A stretch of 64,000 bases of DNA, taken from the NCBI RefSeq assembly GCF_003063335.1, contig NZ_NERX01000005.1, positions 62,001 to 126,000 of the forward strand, read 5' to 3'. This DNA is from Limnohabitans sp. MMS-10A-192 (GTDB lineage Bacteria > Pseudomonadota > Gammaproteobacteria > Burkholderiales > Burkholderiaceae_C). The notes below the pieces were generated by a model. It was given only the letters and a program-made list of their open reading frames with translations, was not told where the DNA came from and searched no databases. A program made the translations under genes and the position numbers. How positions within the stretch are numbered: position 1 is the first letter of the stretch; every line of letters starts with the position of its first letter. This document shows, piece by piece, positions 56,712 to 63,868 of the stretch.

Positions 56712-57092
56712 ATGAAAACCGCACATGATTTGGTGGCCGATGCCAAAAGCTGTACACAAGAAATCGCATTGAAAGACGCTGAACAAGCCATCAGGGAAGC
56801 CGATGTGTTGATTGACGTGCGTGAAGCCGATGAATTTGCCGCTGGCCACTTGGCTGGCGCAGTTTTGATGCCTCGCGGCTTGCTGGAGTTCAAACTCAGT
56901 GCAACGCCCGCCTTGGCTGCGCGAGACATCAACGTGGTGTTGTATTGCAAGACCAGTGGCCGAGCTGCGCTGGCCGCGCAGAGCATGCAAGCCATGGGTT
57001 ATTTGCGTGTCAAATCGATTGCCGGGGGTTTTGATGCTTGGCTGGCCGCTGGTAAGCCGGTGGTCAAGCCAGAGCAACCCTCATTTGATTAA
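56712..57092 (+). CDS. Rhodanese-like sulfurtransferase, cytoplasmic
   Basis: The 126-residue single-domain rhodanese has VLIDVREADEFAAGHLAGAV near residue 32 and the active-site loop C79-KTSGRA. It has no signal peptide, so it would carry sulfane sulfur in the cytoplasm. I chose the ATG at 56712 (GAAGGA upstream), where the family homology starts. An in-frame ATG at 56640 with a stronger AAGGAGG would add 24 residues. The 210-base leader (56502-56711) is otherwise without genes except the candidate leader peptide. Confidence 0.87.
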   Translation: MKTAHDLVADAKSCTQEIALKDAEQAIREADVLIDVREADEFAAGHLAGAVLMPRGLLEFKLSATPALAARDINVVLYCKTSGRAALAAQSMQAMGYLRVKSIAGGFDAWLAAGKPVVKPEQPSFD

Positions 57093-57103
57093 AAACCAGG
57101 CTG

Positions 57104-57127
57104 AATCAGTGAAAGCACTGATTTTTT
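57104..57127 (+). terminator. Rho-independent terminator after the rhodanese gene
   Basis: AATCAGTG and CACTGATT form an 8-bp stem with loop AAAG, followed by TTTT. Confidence 0.85.
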
Positions 57128-57204
57128 GGGATGCATTTCGTCAACCCCGAAGCTGATTTATGCGTTAAATTAGTCGCCATTGATATTCAACACAAGGAGC
57201 TCCC

Positions 57205-57513
57205 ATGAAATTGATTTCTGTACTCATTGCGGCCTCTGCTGCTTTCGCTGCACCCGCTTTCGCCAATTTGGATCTGGCCAAGAAGAACGCTTGCATGGCA
57301 TGCCATGGCGTTGACAAAAAAGTGGTGGGCCCTGCCTACCAAGATGTCGCTAAGAAATATGCGGGTCAAAAAGACGCTGCAGCCAATCTGGCCAAGAGCA
57401 TCAAAGCAGGTGGCTCTGGCAAGTGGGGTCCGATCCCCATGCCTGCACAAGCTGCTTTGAGTGATGCAGATGCCAACACCTTGGCCGCCTGGATCCTGGC
57501 TGGCGCCAAGTGA
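57205..57513 (+). CDS. Monoheme cytochrome c (c551/c552 type), paralogue of the SoxD C-terminal domain
   Basis: The 102-residue exported protein has a signal peptide (to about 20), heme motif CMACH at 30-34 and axial methionine M79 in GPIPMP. Its core CHGVDKKVVGP and IKAGGSG-x-WG-x-IPMP is nearly the same as the C-terminal heme domain of SoxD in this window. It is probably a soluble electron carrier for Sox enzymes. CAAGGAGC precedes the ATG. Confidence 0.9.
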   Translation: MKLISVLIAASAAFAAPAFANLDLAKKNACMACHGVDKKVVGPAYQDVAKKYAGQKDAAANLAKSIKAGGSGKWGPIPMPAQAALSDADANTLAAWILAGAK

Positions 57514-57520
57514 TGTCCAC

Positions 57521-57540
57521 TCCAATTGCTTGCAATTGGA
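57521..57540 (+). repeat. Hairpin after the c551-type cytochrome gene
   Basis: TCCAATTG and CAATTGGA form a perfect 8-bp stem with loop CTTG, seven bases after the stop. No T-run follows, so it may protect the 3' end of the mRNA. Confidence 0.45.
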
Positions 57541-57583
57541 TGAAAAATTGAAAAGCCCGACTGGTACTCGTGGCTTTATCCTT

Positions 57584-57617
57584 CCGCTTCCGGGGCGACT
57601 CGGGAGCGGTTTTTTTT
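57584..57617 (+). terminator. Terminator or attenuator directly upstream of the next cytochrome gene
   Basis: CCGCTTCCG and CGGGAGCGG pair over 9 bp (one U-G pair) with an 8-base loop, followed by eight T residues. It ends only 13 bases before the ATG at 57631, so it either isolates that gene or controls it by attenuation. Confidence 0.7.
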
Positions 57618-57630
57618 GGGGATAGAAAGT

Positions 57631-57954
57631 ATGAACGTGATCAAGACTTCCTGGCTTGTGGGCCCACTGTTGTTGCTGTCGATGACCGCGCACGCCCAGC
57701 CCTCGATTTTCAAAGATGCAGACCTCAAGTTGGGGCAAAAGCTGATCGCAGAAAACAAATGCGTGGAATGCCATGCCTCCAAAGTTCCCGGTGATGGCAG
57801 TGCCATTTACAAGCCCAAGGGACGCATCAACACGGCCGGTTTGTTGCGCGGCATGGTCGAGCAATGCAACACAGAACTCAACATGGGCATGTTTCCTGAA
57901 GAGGTCAATGCGGTGGCTGCTGTTTTGAACCGAGAGCACTACAAATTTAAATAA
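57631..57954 (+). CDS. Small monoheme c-type cytochrome
   Basis: The 107-residue exported protein has a signal peptide (to about 23, AHA-Q), the heme motif CVECH near residue 44-48 and a likely axial methionine in ELNMGMF near 86. It is not SoxX: the usual SoxX context around the heme is absent, though it may have a similar partner role. An extra cysteine occurs in EQCNTE. The gene lies just behind a terminator-like hairpin and has only a weak ribosome-binding site. Confidence 0.78.
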   Translation: MNVIKTSWLVGPLLLLSMTAHAQPSIFKDADLKLGQKLIAENKCVECHASKVPGDGSAIYKPKGRINTAGLLRGMVEQCNTELNMGMFPEEVNAVAAVLNREHYKFK

Positions 57955-57964
57955 ACCTTTGCTT

Positions 57965-57984
57965 ATATAGGGTATTTCCTATAT
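57965..57984. promoter_or_regulatory. Perfect inverted repeat upstream of the DUF302 lipoprotein gene
   Basis: ATATAGG-GTATTT-CCTATAT is a perfect 7-bp inverted repeat, 97 bases before the start codon at 58082. It is a candidate operator or weak hairpin. Confidence 0.4.
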
Positions 57985-58005
57985 TAGCTTTTGGCGATAT
58001 CCCTG

Positions 58006-58019
58006 ATGATTTGTATCAA
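58006..58019. promoter_or_regulatory. Near-perfect FNR-type box upstream of the DUF302 lipoprotein gene
   Basis: ATGAT-TTGT-ATCAA differs from TTGAT-N4-ATCAA at one position. It ends 62 bases before the start codon, a suitable distance for activation by the FNR-like protein at 55164. Confidence 0.5.
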
Positions 58020-58081
58020 ACGGTGTCCGTGCGTGGGCAGTGACACCACGTTTGATTGCAGCAAATCTGAAGGAGATACAC

Positions 58082-58654
58082 ATGCGCAAATCTTGGACCT
58101 GGGTGAAGTGGGGCGTTTTGGCCAGTTCGGTCTGGTTGACCGGCTGCGGCACCATCAGCACGATGGGCAAGCTCGAGACAGGCGCTGCTGCAGAGGCTGG
58201 TCGCATGTGGGACCGCTGGGTTGATGGCAATGGCGACATCGCAGTGGCCACCACCTGGGAGCGCAAAGTCAAGGCCGGTGTGACCGCCAATGAAGTTGAG
58301 CAAGTGCTCAAGCAAGTGGCCACCGAGCGCAACATGAAAGACGTGGGCACCTTGCCTTTGTCGAAAGAGCTGGAAGCACGCACCGGCCAAAAACAAAAAC
58401 TGCTGACGGTGTACTCGTTCTGCACCCCTACCACCGCTCGCCGCATGGTGGACTTCAGCCCGCACATGGCCGCGTATTTGCCTTGCCGAATTTCCTTGGT
58501 GGAGAAAGAAGACGGCCTGTGGATGTACACCCTCAACATGGACATGATGGTCAAGATGGGGCGTCAGTTGCCATCCCCCCTGAAGGAAGAGGCCCGCGCT
58601 GTGCGCGACACCATCTGGGAAATGATGGAGCGTGGCTCCAAGGGCGAGTTCTGA
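58082..58654 (+). CDS. DUF302-containing lipoprotein
   Basis: The 190-residue protein has a lipoprotein signal with lipobox LTGC (C22) and a C-terminal DUF302-like domain at about 100-175, with AAYLPCRISLVEKEDGLWMY and MDMMVKMG. The alternative start at 58040 lacks the signal sequence. AAGGAGA precedes the ATG. It lies 24 bases ahead of the porin gene and is likely co-transcribed. DUF302 proteins are uncharacterised; a role in sulfur handling is inferred only from location. Confidence 0.75.
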   Translation: MRKSWTWVKWGVLASSVWLTGCGTISTMGKLETGAAAEAGRMWDRWVDGNGDIAVATTWERKVKAGVTANEVEQVLKQVATERNMKDVGTLPLSKELEARTGQKQKLLTVYSFCTPTTARRMVDFSPHMAAYLPCRISLVEKEDGLWMYTLNMDMMVKMGRQLPSPLKEEARAVRDTIWEMMERGSKGEF

Positions 58655-58678
58655 TTTAAAAACACGAGGAGACAAAAC

Positions 58679-60022
58679 ATGAAAACGACACACACACTGC
58701 GCGCAACGGTTACTGCATCGGCTCTGCTGTTGGCTTCTTTGTCGGCACATGCCACCAACGGCATGTTGATGGAGGGCTATGGCCCGCAATCGCTGGCCAT
58801 GGGCGGCGCTGCCACGGCGTTTGACAATGGCACGGCGGCCATGATGAACAACCCCGCTACTTTGCAATTGGGGGCCAATGGTTCTCGCCTGGATGTGGCG
58901 TTGGGTGTTTTGGGACCCAACGTCAAATCCAGCATGACCGGCATGCCGACGGCATCGTCCAGCGGAACTTCTTATGTCATGCCCGCCATGGGCTGGGTTC
59001 GCAAAGACGACCGCATGACCTGGGGTGTGGGTGTTTTTGGTCAAGGTGGGATGGGTACTGAATACGGCGCTGACACGTTCTTGGCCATGCAAAGCGGCAA
59101 GGACGTGCGTTCCGAGTTGGCAGTGGGGCGCGTGATTTTCCCGGTGGCCTTGAAGGTCAATGAGCAGTTGAATATTGGCGCCTCTCTCGACTATTCATGG
59201 GCCAGCTTGGACATGAAGATGGCCGCCAGTGGTGCACAGTTGGGTGGCATGGTCACGGGTGGTTCGGGCAATATTGCTATGGCTGCCCCAATGCTGGCTG
59301 GAGCTCCTTGGGCACGTATTGATTTCAGTAATTCCAATAAATACACGGGTGCAGCCAAAGGCGCTGGTTGGACTGGTAAGTTAGGACTGGTCTTTCAAGC
59401 AAGCAAAGATCTGTCACTGGGCGTGAGTCATCATCTCAAGACCAGCCTCAGTGACATGACGACAGCGGCGACCGGTGCTAGCATGAGTGCGCCGGACATG
59501 GGGCAAGGGGCTTTTTCCGATACCGGAAAAATTTCGGTGATCAACTTCCAGATGCCGGCATCCACCACAGTGGGCCTGGCATGGCAAGCCAGCCCCAAGT
59601 TGTTGGTGGCAGCAGATGTCAAGCGCCTCGGTTGGTCAAGTGTGATGAAGGGTTTTTCCATGCGCTACGACAGCGCCACCATGGGGGGCAATGTCAACTT
59701 CACCATGCCTCAAAACTGGAAAGACCAAACGGTTGTGGCCTTGGGTGGTGCCTACCAATTGGATGACGTCTGGACCTTGCGTGCGGGCTACAACCATGCA
59801 TCGAACCCCATTCCTGACGGCACCGTCAATCCCTTGTTTCCGGCGATTGTGAAGAACCACTACACCGCAGGTTTTGGCTACAAGCTCAGCAAGTCGGTCA
59901 GCGTGGATGCTGCGATGTCCCATGCGCCGACTGTGACGGTCGTCAATTCATCGGGGCAGATGCCTTTGACCATCAGCCACAGCCAGACCAACTATCAGAT
60001 GTTGCTGAGCTACCGCTATTGA
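58679..60022 (+). CDS. OmpP1/FadL/TodX-family outer-membrane protein
   Basis: The 447-residue protein has a signal peptide (to about 25, SAHA-T), then NGMLMEGYGPQSLAMGGA and the family motif NNPATLQLG near 60, and ends with an aromatic beta-strand (QTNYQMLLSYRY). FadL-type porins form 14-stranded barrels for hydrophobic molecules. Placed between sulfur genes, it could take up hydrophobic sulfur forms or export product sulfur; that is inference. CGAGGAGA precedes the ATG. Confidence 0.88.
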   Translation: MKTTHTLRATVTASALLLASLSAHATNGMLMEGYGPQSLAMGGAATAFDNGTAAMMNNPATLQLGANGSRLDVALGVLGPNVKSSMTGMPTASSSGTSYVMPAMGWVRKDDRMTWGVGVFGQGGMGTEYGADTFLAMQSGKDVRSELAVGRVIFPVALKVNEQLNIGASLDYSWASLDMKMAASGAQLGGMVTGGSGNIAMAAPMLAGAPWARIDFSNSNKYTGAAKGAGWTGKLGLVFQASKDLSLGVSHHLKTSLSDMTTAATGASMSAPDMGQGAFSDTGKISVINFQMPASTTVGLAWQASPKLLVAADVKRLGWSSVMKGFSMRYDSATMGGNVNFTMPQNWKDQTVVALGGAYQLDDVWTLRAGYNHASNPIPDGTVNPLFPAIVKNHYTAGFGYKLSKSVSVDAAMSHAPTVTVVNSSGQMPLTISHSQTNYQMLLSYRY

Positions 60023-60032
60023 GTCCGCAGGT

Positions 60033-60064
60033 GCAACTGATCAGGGTTTATCCTGATCAGTTGC
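60033..60064 (+). terminator. Long hairpin after the porin gene
   Basis: GCAACTGATCAGG and CCTGATCAGTTGC form a perfect 13-bp stem with loop GTTTAT. No T-run follows, so termination may be partial; it may also protect the upstream mRNA. Confidence 0.6.
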
Positions 60065-60102
60065 TGTTGCCCCTGTAATCCCTGGTTCAGATTCATCATT
60101 TA

Positions 60103-60132
60103 TCGTATATATTCGCACATCCGAATATACGA
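60103..60132. promoter_or_regulatory. ArsR-type operator (ATTC-N8-GAAT palindrome)
   Basis: ATATTCG-CACATC-CGAATAT is a perfect 7-bp inverted repeat with extended flanks (TCGTAT... and ...ATACGA). It contains ATTC-N8-GAAT, the spacing described for SqrR-type operators. It ends 20 bases before the ATG of the second ArsR gene, suggesting autoregulation and control of the sox genes. Confidence 0.65.
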
Positions 60133-60151
60133 ACTTAATGGCAAGCAGTGC

Positions 60152-60457
60152 ATGAGCGATGAGGTTGATGAGGTTTTCGACAAGGCGGCAGAGTTGTTTG
60201 CCGTACTGTCCACGCCGATTCGTCTGCGCATCATCAGCCAGCTGTGTCAGGGTGAGAAAAATGTCGGGCAATTGCTCGAGAGCATTGATGTGGCGCAACC
60301 CAATATGTCCCAACATCTGAACATCATGTACAGATCAGGCGTTTTGGGTAAACGTCGCCAAGGTGCTCAAATGTTTTATCGGATTGCAGACGAGACAGCT
60401 GTGGTGGTTTGCCGTGCGGTGTGTACACAAGTCGCCACCGACGTGGCCGTGAATTGA
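60152..60457 (+). CDS. ArsR/SmtB-family transcriptional regulator ahead of soxC (SoxR-like candidate)
   Basis: The 101-residue winged-helix protein is a paralogue of the one at 49106, with STPIRLRIISQLCQGEKNVG and AQPNMSQHLNIMYRSGVL. Cysteines C32, C87 and C91 fall at the positions of C44, C99 and C103 in that paralogue, consistent with a persulfide switch. It lies 22 bases before soxC and directly behind an ATTC-N8-GAAT palindrome, so it probably controls the sox operon and itself. Confidence 0.87.
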   Translation: MSDEVDEVFDKAAELFAVLSTPIRLRIISQLCQGEKNVGQLLESIDVAQPNMSQHLNIMYRSGVLGKRRQGAQMFYRIADETAVVVCRAVCTQVATDVAVN

Positions 60458-60479
60458 CAACTCAAAACGAGGAGTTTGT

Positions 60480-61844
60480 GTGAAAGAAGACAACATCAAC
60501 TCAGGGAGGGTGCAAAAAGCACCGGAGAACTTCCTGACCCAAACTGGCATCAAAGAGGTTTATGCCGAAGGCAAAAAAGGCCGCCGCGATTTCATTCGCA
60601 ACGCTTTTGCAGCGGCGGCTGCCGGTGCAGCTGCCCCCATGGCCATGGCCCAGGGCAACCCTGTGCCGACTGAAGGCGGCGACCCCAACATCTTGAACTT
60701 GCCTGAGCATGCGACCAATCTGGGGCAGGGCGTGGCGGTTGAAGGTTACGGCAAGCCTTCCAAATTTGAAGCCAACTTGCAACGTCGTCAGAGCCCGGGT
60801 CTGACACAGACCACGCAGGCCTCGGTGTCGTTTGCACCCTTGCAATCCTTGTTCGGTATCGTGACACCCAGTGGCTTGCATTTCGAGCGTCACCACCAAG
60901 GCTGGTGGGACATCGATCCGTCCAAGCACCGCTTCATGATCAACGGCATGGTCAAAAAGAACATGGTGTTCACCATGGACGAGATCATGCGTTTGCCATC
61001 GGTGTCGCGCTTTCACTTCATCGAATGCGGTGCCAACACCGCTGTCGATTGGGGCAATGTGGCTGTCCCCACGGTGCAATACACCCACGGCATGTTGTCG
61101 TGCAGCGAGTTCACGGGCGTACCCTTGATCACTCTTTTGGAATTGGCTGGTGCTGACTTGAAAAACGGCAAGTTCATTCTGGCCGAAGGCGGAGATGGCT
61201 CGTCCATGACGCGCACCATCCCGATGAGCTTGATCACTTCTGGCGAAGTTCTGGTGGCTTATGGGCAGAACGGTGAAATGCTGCGCCCGGAAAATGGCTA
61301 CCCCTTGCGCTTGGTCGTGCCGGGCGTGCAGGGCGTGAGCTGGGTCAAGTACCTGCGCCGCATTGAAGTGGGCGACAAGCCTTACGCCGCCAAAGACGAA
61401 GCGATTCACTACATCGATTTGCAGCCCGGTGGCTTGCACCGTCAGTACACCAACATCCAGGAAGTCAAGAGCGTTGTGACCACGCCCTCTGGCGGCCAGG
61501 TTTTGCTGGACAAGGGTTTTTACAACATCACTGGCCTGGCCTGGTCGGGCAAAGGCAAGATCAAGCGTGTGGACGTGTCCACAGACGGCGGTCGAAACTG
61601 GCGTCAGGCACGTCTGGAAACGCCAGTGCTCTCCAAAGCTTTGACGCGTTTCAATCTGGACTGGGTCTGGGATGGCAAGCCCGCCATCATCCAAAGCCGT
61701 GCTCAAGACGAAACAGGTCATGTGCAACCCACATACCAGCAGTTGCGCGGTGTTCGCGGAACGCGCTCGATTTATCACAACAACGCCATCCAGTCGTGGT
61801 TGGTTCAGGAAAACGGTGAGGTGAAAAATGTCCAGGTTTCGTAA
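60480..61844 (+). CDS. soxC: Sulfite/sulfane dehydrogenase molybdopterin subunit SoxC
   Basis: SoxC is the molybdenum cofactor subunit of SoxCD, which oxidises the sulfane sulfur bound to SoxYZ in the periplasm. The 454-residue protein has a Tat motif GRRDFIR at 34-40, the Moco cysteine C183 in HFIECGANTAVDWGN, and a C-terminal dimerisation domain. Its start is a GTG preceded by GAGGAG. It overlaps soxD by 17 bases. SoxCD allows full oxidation of thiosulfate to sulfate without sulfur globules. Confidence 0.96.
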   Translation: MKEDNINSGRVQKAPENFLTQTGIKEVYAEGKKGRRDFIRNAFAAAAAGAAAPMAMAQGNPVPTEGGDPNILNLPEHATNLGQGVAVEGYGKPSKFEANLQRRQSPGLTQTTQASVSFAPLQSLFGIVTPSGLHFERHHQGWWDIDPSKHRFMINGMVKKNMVFTMDEIMRLPSVSRFHFIECGANTAVDWGNVAVPTVQYTHGMLSCSEFTGVPLITLLELAGADLKNGKFILAEGGDGSSMTRTIPMSLITSGEVLVAYGQNGEMLRPENGYPLRLVVPGVQGVSWVKYLRRIEVGDKPYAAKDEAIHYIDLQPGGLHRQYTNIQEVKSVVTTPSGGQVLLDKGFYNITGLAWSGKGKIKRVDVSTDGGRNWRQARLETPVLSKALTRFNLDWVWDGKPAIIQSRAQDETGHVQPTYQQLRGVRGTRSIYHNNAIQSWLVQENGEVKNVQVS

Positions 61845-62904
61845 TGCCGTTTTGACTGCCGCCTTGCTGGCGGTGGCAGGTTTGGCTTCTGCGCAAGCGA
61901 CCAAATATCCTGGTGTGGGTCGTGATGCCACGCCCAAAGAAGTCGCCAAGTGGGACATTGATGTGCGTCCGGACTTCAAAGGATTGCCTGCAGGTTCGGG
62001 TTCTGTGGCCAAAGGCCAAGACGTGTGGGAAAGCAAATGCGCCCACTGCCACGGCGTGTTCGGTGAGTCTGGTGAGGTGTTCAGTCCGCTGATTGGTGGC
62101 ACCACCGCCGAAGACGTCAAGACAGGCCGCGTGGCCAATTTGAATCGCTCGGACTATCCAGGCCGCACCACCATCATGAAGGTGGCGACGGTGTCGACTT
62201 TGTGGGACTACATCAACCGCGCCATGCCATGGACCGCTCCGAAGTCTTTGACGACAGAAGAAGTCTATGCGGTGACGGCGTTCTTGTTGAACTTGGGCAA
62301 TGTGGTGCCTGATGACTTCGTGCTGTCGGACAAAAACATCGCTGACGTGCAAAACCGCATGCCCAATCGCAACGGCATGACGACCCAGCACGCCATGTGG
62401 CCCGGCAAGGAATTTGGTGGCGTTAAAAAGCCAGATACCGATAACAAAATCTGCATGAAAGATTGCACGCCTGAGCCCAAATTGGCGTCCTTCTTGCCCG
62501 ACTTCGCCCGCAACGCGCACGGTAACCTCGCGGAACAAAACCGCCTGGTGGGCCAGCAGCACGGGGTGGACACCACCAAGCCAGAAGCCAAGGCCGGCAT
62601 GCCTGTTGTTGCAGCCCCTGTTGCGGCAGCGCCAGCCAAGCCAGAAAACGCCGAGGCCAAAGCAGCCATCGCCTTGCTGAACAAATACAGTTGTACCGCT
62701 TGCCATGGTGTAGACAAGAAAGTGGTTGGCCCAGGCTTCAATGAGATTGCCAAGAAGCACTCAGGCAAGATTGACTATTTGGTTGGCAAAATCAAGGCCG
62801 GTGGTTCGGGTGTCTGGGGTTCTATCCCGATGCCCCAACAGACTCTGCCTGATGCAGACGCCAAGAAAATTGCCGAATGGATTTCCAAGGGGGCCAGCAA
62901 GTAA
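61828..62904 (+). CDS. soxD: Diheme cytochrome c subunit SoxD
   Basis: SoxD accepts electrons from SoxC. The 358-residue protein has a signal peptide (to about 22), an N-terminal heme domain with CAHCH at 71-75, an Ala/Pro-rich linker near 255-275, and a C-terminal heme domain with CTACH at 289-293 and GSIPMP. It overlaps the end of soxC in another frame. The C-terminal domain closely matches the stand-alone cytochrome at 57205. Confidence 0.95.
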   Translation: MSRFRNAVLTAALLAVAGLASAQATKYPGVGRDATPKEVAKWDIDVRPDFKGLPAGSGSVAKGQDVWESKCAHCHGVFGESGEVFSPLIGGTTAEDVKTGRVANLNRSDYPGRTTIMKVATVSTLWDYINRAMPWTAPKSLTTEEVYAVTAFLLNLGNVVPDDFVLSDKNIADVQNRMPNRNGMTTQHAMWPGKEFGGVKKPDTDNKICMKDCTPEPKLASFLPDFARNAHGNLAEQNRLVGQQHGVDTTKPEAKAGMPVVAAPVAAAPAKPENAEAKAAIALLNKYSCTACHGVDKKVVGPGFNEIAKKHSGKIDYLVGKIKAGGSGVWGSIPMPQQTLPDADAKKIAEWISKGASK

Positions 62905-62973
62905 TGCGGGATACTCCCGTAGTGTTGCTGAACCAATTTCACTAGCATCATTCAATCATCAAGGAGATTTCAG

Positions 62974-63429
62974 ATGCAAACTCGTCGCGAGACACTCAAG
63001 CAAAGTGCTGTTGTTGCCGGCTTGCTGGCGTCGGCTGGCTTTCCTCAGTTCGCCCACGCTGCTTTCAACAAAGCCGGCTTTGATGCCAAATCCGTTCAGG
63101 ATGCAGCCAAGGCCTATGGCGCTGCCAGCCTGGCCGAAAGCAAGGATGTGACCATCACCGGTCCGGACATCGCTGAAAACGGAGCCGTGGTGCCCTTGGG
63201 TGCCAGCACTACTTTGGCTGGCGTCAAACAATTGTTGATCCTGGTCGAAAAGAACCCTGCAGCTTTGGTGGCCATGTTCCACGTGAGCGATGCTGTTGAA
63301 GCCAACTTTGCGACCCGCGCCAAGATGGGCCAGTCGTCTGACGTTTACGCTGTGGCCATCATGGCCGACGGCAAGGCTTTCTTCGCCAAGAAGGAAGTCA
63401 AAGTCACTTTGGGCGGTTGCGGCGGTTAA
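62974..63429 (+). CDS. soxY: Sulfur carrier protein subunit SoxY
   Basis: SoxY carries the sulfur intermediates covalently on the cysteine of its C-terminal GGCGG tail, here residues 147-151 with C149. The 151-residue protein has a Tat-type signal (TRRETLKQS to about AHA, residue 29), which exports it folded with SoxZ. AAGGAG precedes the ATG. soxZ follows after 48 bases. Confidence 0.98.
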   Translation: MQTRRETLKQSAVVAGLLASAGFPQFAHAAFNKAGFDAKSVQDAAKAYGAASLAESKDVTITGPDIAENGAVVPLGASTTLAGVKQLLILVEKNPAALVAMFHVSDAVEANFATRAKMGQSSDVYAVAIMADGKAFFAKKEVKVTLGGCGG

Positions 63430-63477
63430 TCGCTCAATTGCTTTTCAACAGAATCATTGAAAGATTAGGAGAAAAAA

Positions 63478-63789
63478 ATGGCAGATCCAATGCGCATTCG
63501 TGCCCAAGCCTCCGGCGACAAAGCCACTGTCCGTGTTCTCATGAGCCACGAGATGGAATCCGGTCAGCGCAAAGACGCCGCCGGCAAACTGGTCCCCGCT
63601 TGGTATATCCAGGAAGTCACCGCCACTTTGAACGGCAAGCAAGTGCTGGCCGCTGAATGGGGCCCAGCCGTGTCCAAGAACCCCTTCATGCAATTTGCCA
63701 TCAAGGGTGCCAAGGCGGGCGACAAAGTCGCTGTGACTTGGAAAGACAACAAGGGCGATACCCGCACAGACGAAGCGACTGTGTCCTGA
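63478..63789 (+). CDS. soxZ: Sulfur carrier complex subunit SoxZ
   Basis: SoxZ pairs with SoxY in the thiosulfate-oxidising complex. The 103 residues match the family length, starting MADPMRIRAQASGDKATVRV with MSHEMESGQRKDAAGK near 22 and an immunoglobulin-like fold ending VTWKDNKGDTRTDEATV. It has no signal peptide and travels with SoxY. AGGAGA precedes the ATG. A terminator-like hairpin follows. Confidence 0.98.
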   Translation: MADPMRIRAQASGDKATVRVLMSHEMESGQRKDAAGKLVPAWYIQEVTATLNGKQVLAAEWGPAVSKNPFMQFAIKGAKAGDKVAVTWKDNKGDTRTDEATVS

Positions 63790-63805
63790 TAGCATTCGCG
63801 TGCTC

Positions 63806-63841
63806 AAAGGGGTGAAGTTTTCTGGGCTTCACCCTTTTTTC
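63806..63841 (+). terminator. Terminator-like hairpin between soxZ and soxA
   Basis: AAAGGGGTGAAG and CTTCACCCTTTT form a 12-bp stem (one G-U pair) with a 9-base loop, followed by more T. It lies inside the expected sox operon and may reduce soxA expression relative to soxYZ. Confidence 0.8.
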
Positions 63842-63868
63842 GTTTCAAGAATTTCAACAGAGGTGACA

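Noticed and set aside
57631..57954. Assignment of the small cytochrome as SoxX
   Set aside because: It has one heme motif and a signal peptide, but lacks the sequence around the heme typical of SoxX. soxX is more likely beyond soxA, outside the window.
60501..62138. 545-codon minus-strand open frame opposite soxC and soxD
   Set aside because: It is a shadow of two well-identified genes with catalytic and heme motifs on the plus strand.
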